Shown here: one piece after another, positions 6,459 to 10,612 of the stretch
How positions within the stretch are numbered: position 1 is the first letter of the stretch
How the letters are laid out: every line of letters begins with the position of its first letter
DNA from: Planctomycetes bacterium UBA4800
GTDB taxonomy: Bacteria > Planctomycetota > UBA8108 > UBA8890 > UBA8898
Reading direction: 5' to 3'
Assembly (NCBI GenBank): GCA_002402755.1
Contig: DHGK01000374.1
Coordinates: 1 to 10,612, forward strand
DNA: 10,612 nt
Program-made: the position numbers and the translations under genes
The notes under the pieces: model-generated
What the model saw: the letters and a program-made list of their open reading frames with translations, nothing else
Database searches by the model: none
Told to the model about the DNA's origin: nothing

Positions 6459-6908
6459 ATGAACACCGCTCCCACGATCAAGAACAAGAAGGCGTACCAC
6501 AACTTCGAGATCACGGACAAGCTCGAGGCGGGGCTGGTCCTCCAGGGCACGGAGGTGAAGTCCCTTCGGGAGGGGAACGTCAGCATGGGGGACAGCTTCG
6601 TCCGGGTGTTCGGCGAGGAGCTGTTTCTCGTCAACCTGCACATCGCCGAGTACAAGCAGGGCGGGTTCGCGAACCACGACCCCATGCGAAAGCGCAAGCT
6701 GCTGCTTCACCGCCGGGAGATCAAGCGGCTGTCGGGCAAGGTCAGGGAGCGCGGCTTCACCATGGTGCCGCTCAGGATTTACTTCAACGAGCGGGGAATT
6801 GCGAAGGTGGAGCTCGGCCTCTGCCGCGGCAAGCGGCAGTACGACAAGCGCGAGGCCATCAGGAAGCGCGACCAGGCGCGGGAGGCGAGCCGGGAGATGC
6901 GGCACTGA
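6459..6908 (+). CDS. smpB: SsrA-binding protein SmpB
   Basis: 149 residues, close to the family's usual length of about 150-160. SmpB binds the tRNA-like domain of tmRNA and brings it, with EF-Tu and alanine, to stalled ribosomes for tagging and rescue. Family signatures are present: KKAYHNFEI near the start, GLVLQGTEVKSLREG, NLHIAEY, HDPMRKRKLLLHRREI, MVPLRIYFNERGIAKVELGLCRGKRQYDKRE in segments, and a basic C-terminal tail (KRDQAREASREMRH) that enters the mRNA channel. The ATG at 6459 is chosen because homology starts there; the frame is open upstream to 6357 but that part is low-complexity. No ribosome site precedes it, so it may be leaderless. It lies 118 bp before ssrA, a frequent arrangement. 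Confidence 0.97.
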   Translation: MNTAPTIKNKKAYHNFEITDKLEAGLVLQGTEVKSLREGNVSMGDSFVRVFGEELFLVNLHIAEYKQGGFANHDPMRKRKLLLHRREIKRLSGKVRERGFTMVPLRIYFNERGIAKVELGLCRGKRQYDKREAIRKRDQAREASREMRH

Positions 6909-6938
6909 CCGGGCGGCGCGGATGTGGCCGCCGCGGTC
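6908..6938 (+). other. GC-rich hairpin between smpB and ssrA
   Basis: Directly after the smpB stop, a two-part stem can form: ACCG with CGGT and GGCGGC with GCCGCC, around a GCGGATGTG-like loop. There is no T-tract. It may partly terminate smpB transcription or protect its 3' end. Confidence 0.3.
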
Positions 6939-6949
6939 GGGTGATACTG

Positions 6950-6955
6950 TATAAT
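6950..6955 (+). promoter_or_regulatory. -10 element of ssrA promoter
   Basis: A perfect TATAAT stands out in GC-rich DNA 71 bases before the mature tmRNA 5' end. No good -35 is seen at 16-18 bp. A start near 6962 would give a precursor with a leader of about 65 bases, to be removed by RNase P at 7026/7027. Confidence 0.55.
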
Positions 6956-7026
6956 GATGGACGCACATCGCACGGACGGCGCGCGGCGCAGTGCGCGGCG
7001 CCCGCGGCGGCGTGCGGGCACTCTGT

Positions 7027-7383
7027 GGGGGCGATCTGGTATCGACCGGGCAGAGGAGTCGCAAGTTGCGAGTTGAGGTTGCCGGGAGGCCTCACTAAAC
7101 ACCTGGCATCAATTTAACTGCGAACGAGAGCTACGCTCTCGCTGCCTAGTTACTAGGTAGCCTTCTCGCCTGCCTCGCCCGCGTGGCAGGACGGGGAGTC
7201 AACACGAGCGGGCTGGCCTCCGAATTTCGCCCGTGGACGAGGAGGCGAGACCCAACAGGGGCTGGCGCCGACGGATCCTGTCGATCGGAGCCCGAGGCGC
7301 GAGATCCAAACGACCGACTACACTCGTAGACGCTTGCGATGAATTGTCTCGGGACGGGGGTTCGATTCCCCCCGCCTCCACCA
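7027..7383 (+). ncRNA. ssrA: Transfer-messenger RNA (tmRNA)
   Basis: A 357-base one-piece tmRNA. The 5' acceptor GGGGGCG (7027-7033) pairs with CGCCTCC (7373-7379), with one G-U pair; discriminator A7380 and encoded CCA (7381-7383) follow. The T-arm is GGGGG-TTCGATT-CCCCC (7356-7372). The tag frame runs GCG at 7120 to TAG at 7147 and encodes ANESYALAA, ending in the ALAA degron read by ClpXP-type proteases. A strong stem-loop (CTGCCTAG/CTAGGTAG, loop TTA) covers the stop region, as in other tmRNAs. It works with SmpB from the gene just upstream to rescue stalled ribosomes. Its 3' end serves as the attachment site of the island that follows. Confidence 0.96.
7359..7380 (+). repeat. Proximal attachment-like repeat (within ssrA 3' end)
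   Basis: These 22 bases (T-stem, T-loop and 3' acceptor of tmRNA) recur in direct orientation at 10514-10535 with one mismatch (C7372 versus G10527). The 3' ends of tRNA and tmRNA genes are standard attB sites for tyrosine recombinases, so this is read as attL. Confidence 0.75.
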
Positions 7384-7410
7384 TGAATCATTACTGGATA
7401 ATGATTCATG
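7382..7410. repeat. Perfect 12-bp inverted repeat abutting the tmRNA end
   Basis: CATGAATCATTA (7382-7393) and TAATGATTCATG (7399-7410) pair perfectly around CTGGA. The first two bases belong to the tmRNA CCA. The stem is AT-rich and no T-tract follows, so it is not a typical intrinsic terminator. It could instead aid 3'-end formation of tmRNA or be a recombinase-related palindrome at the island edge. Confidence 0.6.
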
Positions 7411-7414
7411 TCCT

Positions 7415-8332
7415 CTACGCCGTGACGACTCGGCACGGGCGCACGGCGCGTACGTCCGATAGGCACAGAGATCCGACCCCGATTCGAGAACGCGCAGGCG
7501 TGACGTGGTCGACGCACTCCCGGCGGATTGACCCGACGAGGCGCTCGACGTACGGATTCTGCCAAGGCGACTGCGGCGCAATGAGCACTTCTTCGATCCC
7601 CATCGCCTTGATGCGACGTGAGAAGAGATGGCCGTAGATACCGTCGCGGTCGCGGATCAGGAACCGGGGCGCGTCATCGTAGGGAAAGGCCTCGACGACG
7701 TGTTGTGCCGTCCACGCTGCCGACGGATTCGCGGTCACGTTGAAGTGAACGACGCGGCGGCGATCATGGCTGAGGACGAGAAAGCAGTGCAGGACGCGGA
7801 AGGTCGCAGTGGGCACGGTGAAGAAGTCCACGGCGGCGATGTCCTTCACGTGATCCCGGGGGAAGGTGCGCCAGGTCTGCGAGGGCGGCTTTCTCCTGCG
7901 AGGCATGTACTTCGCCACCGTCGACTCGGACACGTCGTAGCCGAGCACGCGTAGCTCGGACTGCACCCTCGGCGCGCCCCGGGAGATGTTCTCAAGCGCA
8001 CGCCGGTGGATCAAGTCACGTATTTCGCGCTCGATCTTCGGTCGCCCTGTACCACGGCGCATGGACTTCCAGCGCCAGAAGAGTCTGAAGCCCTCCTGGT
8101 GCCAGCGAAACACGGCCTCCGGCTCGACGATGACCAGTGTCGAGCGCCAGCCGGTCCAGAGTCGAGAGAGGCAGCCCCAGAAGAACCGGTCGCTTCGCGT
8201 GAGCTTGGGCCGCCTGGCTCGTCGTCGAAGCACCGCCAGTTGCTGTCTGAGGGCCAGATTTTCGGCGGCGAGGCCGACCCGCGACAGCAGGAGTGACCGC
8301 ATGATCACGAACAACATCTGCAGGACGCCCAT
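7415..8332 (-). pseudogene. Integrase-core (DDE, rve) transposase, C-terminally truncated
   Basis: From the ATG at 8332 (or 8317) the frame encodes a DDE transposase of the IS3/IS481-like integrase-core group: RVGLAAENLALRQQLAVLRR, FRWHQEGFRLFWRWKS, GRPKI...RDLIHR, APRVQSELRVLGYDVSESTV, PPSQTWRTF. The catalytic domain has Asp in AAVDFFTVPTATF (about residue 169 from M8332), Asp in IRDRDGIYG (about 228-230) and Glu in NPYVERLVGSIRREC (about 263). Homologues normally continue after REC(L)DHV with about 65-70 residues (a YHxxRTHLSL-type region). Here similarity stops near 7500 and an unrelated 28-residue read-through follows. The open frame upstream of 8332 does not resemble a transposase. No terminal inverted repeats were found, so the element is a remnant. 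Confidence 0.82.
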
Positions 8333-8494
8333 CCCAGACCTCTTCCATGCATTGGGAAAGCCTGGGTTGACTGTACCAGAGAGGTCGGGTAGGACTATTG
8401 ACGTAGGGCTGTGTCGTGCAACTGAGGGGGCTGTCGGTAGGCAGATCGAAAGCCACTTGCACGAAACTAAACTGCGGGTTAAGCTTTGTCCGGC

Positions 8495-9139
8495 ATGAGA
8501 ACGCTCACGCGAACGACCCGCAAGCCGGACTGGAACCGACTGTACGAGTGTGGCGCGGTCCAGGAGGGGCATTTCACGACCGCGCAGGCGGCGGAGGCCG
8601 GTTACTCTCCGCAACTGCTGGCGAAGTACCTCGGCAATCAGCGCGTCATGCGGATCCGGCGCGGGATCTACCGGTTGGTCCACTTTCCCGCCGGCGAACA
8701 TGAGGACCTCGTCGTCGTGTGGCTGTGGACCGAGCGAACCGGGGTATTCTCGCACGAGACCGCGCTCGCGCTTCACGGGCTTTCGGACGTCCTCCCCGCG
8801 CGGGTGCACACGACGCTTCCCGCAGGATGGACGCAACGGCGTCTTCGTGTGCCTCGGGGAGTTCAACTCCATTTCGCCGACGTCGGAGATCACGAACGAG
8901 CCTGGGTGGGTGCGGTGCCGGTGACCGCAGTTGCGCGGACCCTCCTTGACTGTGCTGCAGGGCGCGTGGCGCCGGATCTCGTGCGAGATGCCCTGGAGGC
9001 GGCCGTTCGGCGCGGACTCGTTGTGCGCGGCGCTCTGCCGGTCGTGGACGCGTATCTCAATGAGTTCTTCTCGTCCGTACGTCGCAAGGCGGGTGCGCGG
9101 CTGCGCACGTCCTCGCGTCGTGTCTCGAGATCCGGGTGA
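8495..9139 (+). CDS. abiEi: AbiEi family antitoxin / transcriptional regulator
   Basis: 214 residues from ATG 8495 (a TTG at 8486 is an alternative; neither has a strong ribosome site). The N-terminal winged helix-turn-helix spans about 15-60 (HFTTAQAAEAGYSPQLLAKYL, then RIRRGIYRL). The C-terminal antitoxin domain has VFSHETALALHGLSD, PVTAVARTLLDC and a helical DLVRDALEAAVRRGL stretch. In type IV AbiE systems AbiEi represses its own operon and counteracts AbiEii without binding it directly; the system gives phage resistance by abortive infection and can stabilise mobile DNA. The stop overlaps the GTG start of the toxin gene by four bases (GTGA). The frame is intact although the toxin is broken. 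The last 25 residues are basic and not typical, so a small C-terminal change is possible. Confidence 0.85.
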   Translation: MRTLTRTTRKPDWNRLYECGAVQEGHFTTAQAAEAGYSPQLLAKYLGNQRVMRIRRGIYRLVHFPAGEHEDLVVVWLWTERTGVFSHETALALHGLSDVLPARVHTTLPAGWTQRRLRVPRGVQLHFADVGDHERAWVGAVPVTAVARTLLDCAAGRVAPDLVRDALEAAVRRGLVVRGALPVVDAYLNEFFSSVRRKAGARLRTSSRRVSRSG

Positions 9140-10043
9140 TCGTACGTACGTATAAAGCACCCGCGGCTTTCAAACAGGCGCTGGAGCAGCGCTTGCGAGA
9201 CGCATCTCCGCAGGGCATCGACCTCACCCGCCGCCGACAATTGCTCGTATTCGACCGTTTTCTGGCGCGGGTCGTACAGGTGCTGGGCGACACGGTGATC
9301 CTGAAGGGCGGACTTGTGCTCGAGTTGCGCCTTGGGCGTGCGCTGAGCGTGCGCGCACGACAAAGGATGTCGATTTGCGTCTCATGGGTTCGCCAGAGGA
9401 GGTGCTCGATCGTCTGCAACGCGCGGGCCGTCTCGACATGGGAGACTTCCTGGCATTCGAAGTGCACCCCGATGCCGCCCATCCGGACCTTCGAAACGAT
9501 GGGATGCAGTACGACGGCCTGCGCTTCAGGGCGGAAGGAATGCTTGCCGGGAAACCGTATGGATAGCCGTTCGGAGTCGACGTTGCGTTTGCGGATCCGA
9601 TTCTCGGGAAGCCCGATGTCATTACTTCCGAGGATGTACTTTCGTTCGCCGGGATCGCTCCGCCGACCGTACGCGTGTATCCGGTCGAGTCGCATATCGC
9701 GGAGAAGCTCCATGCCTACACACTGCCGCGTGCGAGCGTGAACTCGCGGGTAAAGGACCTTCCCGACATCGCGTTGCTCGGGAAAGTCCGCCAGCTCGAC
9801 AAGGCGCACGTGCGTCGTGCGATAGAACAGACATTCGGGTTTCGCAAGACCCATCCCGTGTCGTCGTCCTTGCCCGATCCGCCCGGTTCGTGGATGGATG
9901 TATACCGGCGCATTGCGCAGGAAGATGACCTCGAATGGCGTACGTTGCCGGAGCTCGTCGCTGCGGTGCGAGCATTCATCGATCCAGTGCTCGGCAGCGT
10001 GGACGACGCGCGTTGGTCGCCCATGCTGTGGAAATGGCTGTGA
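9136..10043 (+). pseudogene. abiEii: AbiEii toxin (nucleotidyltransferase), inactivated by frameshift and amber codon
   Basis: Similarity to the AbiEii/AbiGii toxin family runs across the whole span but in two frames. The first (from GTG 9136) gives the N-terminus and nucleotidyltransferase motif KGGLVLELRLGRA. The second resumes with ARTTKDVDLRLMGSPEEVL, which carries the catalytic Asp pair of DVDL, then FLAFEVHPD, LAGKPYG. A TAG at 9564-9566 follows, after which the same frame continues PFGVDVAFADPILGKPD, then VYPVESHIAEKLHAYTLPR, SRVKDLPDIALL, ending with LWKWL and a stop at 10041. Removing one 11-bp unit at 9336-9357 gives exactly 299 in-frame codons; the TAG sits where Ser (TCG) would be expected. 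Intact homologues are about 290-300 residues. The start overlaps abiEi by four bases, showing the original operon. Confidence 0.88.
9336..9357 (+). repeat. 11-bp imperfect tandem duplication disrupting abiEii
   Basis: GCGTGCGCTGA (9336-9346) is followed by GCGTGCGCGCA (9347-9357); the first eight bases are identical. Deleting one unit restores the expected reading LGRARTTKDVDL. The lesion lies between the GG motif and the DVD motif of the nucleotidyltransferase centre. Confidence 0.7.
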
Positions 10044-10161
10044 ACCGGCGATCGAGTCGCTGGCTGATGTTGCACGGAGATCCAAGGTCCGGAGCTGCAT
10101 GCCTGAGCCGGTCGGCGGCAGGACTCGCAGTGAGAACGGCCAGGAAGGGCGTGGTTTCATA

Positions 10162-10440
10162 TCACTCGCCGCGCTTCACCTCCTTGCGGTAGCACTGTGC
10201 CATGGCCAGGATTCCCGCGCGGACTGGATCGGGGATCATCGGCCATGCTTCGAGGACGAGCATTGCGTCCGGCGGGAGTGGCGATGTCGTGTGCTCGGCT
10301 GTGCCTGGAGTGATGCTCCCCTGATGCTCGAGTGATGCCTCTGTGATGCTCGCCGAGTGTCCGGGATTCGACGCCGGCAGTGCAGGTTCCGTCCTCTCTG
10401 TGCATGTCTCGGAGGCCGCAACATCTTCGCCCTGTCCGAC
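10162..10440 (-). pseudogene. Possible C-terminal remnant of an integrase
   Basis: The minus-strand frame ending at 10162 encodes, at 10165-10281, DAMLVLEAWPMIPDPVRAG followed by ILAMAQCYRKEV. From memory this resembles the WP-LPE-IRAGI-AMV tail of site-specific integrases common in Planctomycetota-like genomes, where it follows a long Ser/Thr/Gln-rich linker; here SITEASLEHQGSIT is similar. No catalytic residues (R, HxxR, Y) are encoded between here and the window end. Upstream the frame runs into the attachment-like repeat and loses protein character. Position next to the distal att repeat supports an integrase scrap, but the match is short and unverified. Confidence 0.35.
10311..10354 (+). 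repeat. Four 11-bp direct repeats (TGATGCTC core)
   Basis: Units begin at 10311, 10322, 10333 and 10344, exactly 11 bp apart: TGATGCTCCCC, TGATGCTCGAG, TGATGCCTCTG, TGATGCTCGCC. The spacing puts all cores near the same face of the helix. They overlap the possible integrase tail on the other strand and lie about 160 bp from the distal attachment repeat. They may be protein-binding arm sites or just a linker repeat. Confidence 0.6.
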
Positions 10441-10513
10441 TTGTGACGCCGGCTGTCCTCTGGACTGCGCCGGGTGTCCGCTCCCCGACACCTGGCCGGC
10501 AGCGGGCGGTGGT

Positions 10514-10535
10514 GGTTCGATTCCCCGCGCCTCCA
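10514..10535 (+). repeat. Distal attachment-like repeat (copy of ssrA 3' end)
   Basis: It matches the tmRNA T-arm and acceptor (7359-7380) in 21 of 22 bases. No matching tRNA body lies upstream: the nearest GGAGGC (about 10410) is 125 bases away and no cloverleaf forms, so this is a fragment, not a gene. The following bases are TTCATAAATAC, without CCA. Read as attR. Confidence 0.72.
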
Positions 10536-10612
10536 TTCATAAATACTTGTGCAGGAACGGATTAAGACGCTACCGATCAGCAGTGATAGTACATATTCGG
10601 TGAACCCGTGCG
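10536..10612. other. Flanking DNA beyond the island, no gene seen
   Basis: Less GC-rich sequence with no recognisable coding region or RNA. If the island model is right, this is the original chromosomal DNA downstream of ssrA. Confidence 0.35.

Larger units (their letters stand above)
7384..10535. mobile_element. Decayed genomic island inserted at the ssrA 3' end
   Basis: The element is bounded by the 22-bp direct repeats at 7359-7380 and 10514-10535. Its content is accessory and mostly broken: a transposase lacking its C-terminus, an abiE module with an inactivated toxin, and a probable integrase tail near the distal repeat. By eye its third-codon G/C bias is weaker than in the genes to the left. 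No complete integrase is present, so it is probably immobile. The 7411-7500 and 10044-10161 stretches show no recognisable gene. The boundaries depend on the repeat interpretation. Confidence 0.65.

Noticed and set aside
6195..7064. Minus-strand open frame through tRNA-Leu and opposite smpB
   Set aside because: It reads tRNA-Leu in the sense direction and is antisense to smpB; smpB is unambiguous.
7146..7565. Minus-strand open frames with GGNRTPVPRQ and AGGIEPPSRDN-like peptides at the tmRNA end, and MEARGIEPPP at 10515-10536
   Set aside because: These are the familiar spurious peptides made by reading the antisense of a tRNA/tmRNA T-arm; only the 10162-10440 part further along has any independent protein-like signal.
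8333..9160. N-terminal extension of the transposase frame up to 9160
   Set aside because: This part is antisense to abiEi and has no transposase similarity; recognisable homology begins at about 8317-8332.
10410..10535. A possible tRNA or tRNA-Sec ending in the T-arm at 10514-10535
   Set aside because: A GGAGGC-like 5' acceptor exists near 10410, but the 125-base interval gives no D-arm or anticodon arm; the match to ssrA is the better explanation.
7120..10540. CRISPR array or multi-gene defence system
   Set aside because: No spaced palindromic repeats of CRISPR size and no Cas, helicase, nuclease or reverse-transcriptase genes are present; the only defence-type module is the broken abiE pair.

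Overview
The window is high-GC bacterial chromosomal DNA. The genes use strong Shine-Dalgarno sites (AAGGAGG) and mostly G/C third codon positions. The secreted DUF6807/concanavalin-like protein next to a sugar isomerase-type TIM barrel is a combination common in Planctomycetota, Verrucomicrobiota, Lentisphaerota, Hydrogenedentota and similar groups. The truncated integrase-core transposase and the integrase-like tail point the same way. No marker fixes the phylum, so the taxonomy is inference.

Layout. At 182-257 (minus) is a tRNA-Val(CAC) with its own promoter. At 633-875 (plus) is a small zinc-ribbon protein. At 1011-5199 (plus) lies a compact three-gene operon: a cytoplasmic AP_endonuc_2-type TIM-barrel enzyme, a signal-peptide DUF6807 + concanavalin-like fusion, and a signal-peptide protein of unrecognised family with glycosidase-like motifs. 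Together they suggest uptake and breakdown of a modified glycoside, possibly through a 3-keto-sugar route, though no oxidoreductase or transporter is present here. Converging on it at 5208-6098 (minus) is an exported spermidine-synthase-like methyltransferase-fold protein. At 6219-6305 (minus) is a tRNA-Leu(CAG) with a good promoter and an intrinsic terminator.

From 6459 the window holds the trans-translation pair: smpB (6459-6908) and ssrA/tmRNA (7027-7383, tag ANESYALAA). The last part of the tmRNA T-arm and acceptor is repeated, 21 of 22 bases, at 10514-10535. The 3.1 kb between the two copies (7384 to about 10535) looks like a decayed genomic island inserted at the 3' end of ssrA. It carries a transposase cut off at its C-terminus, an intact abiEi antitoxin/regulator, an abiEii toxin gene broken by an 11-bp duplication and an amber codon, and beside the distal repeat a possible C-terminal scrap of an integrase with four exact-period 11-bp repeats.

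No clearly new defence system is present. The best leads are the carbohydrate operon with its unassigned third gene, and the ssrA island whose toxin can be repaired on paper by two edits.
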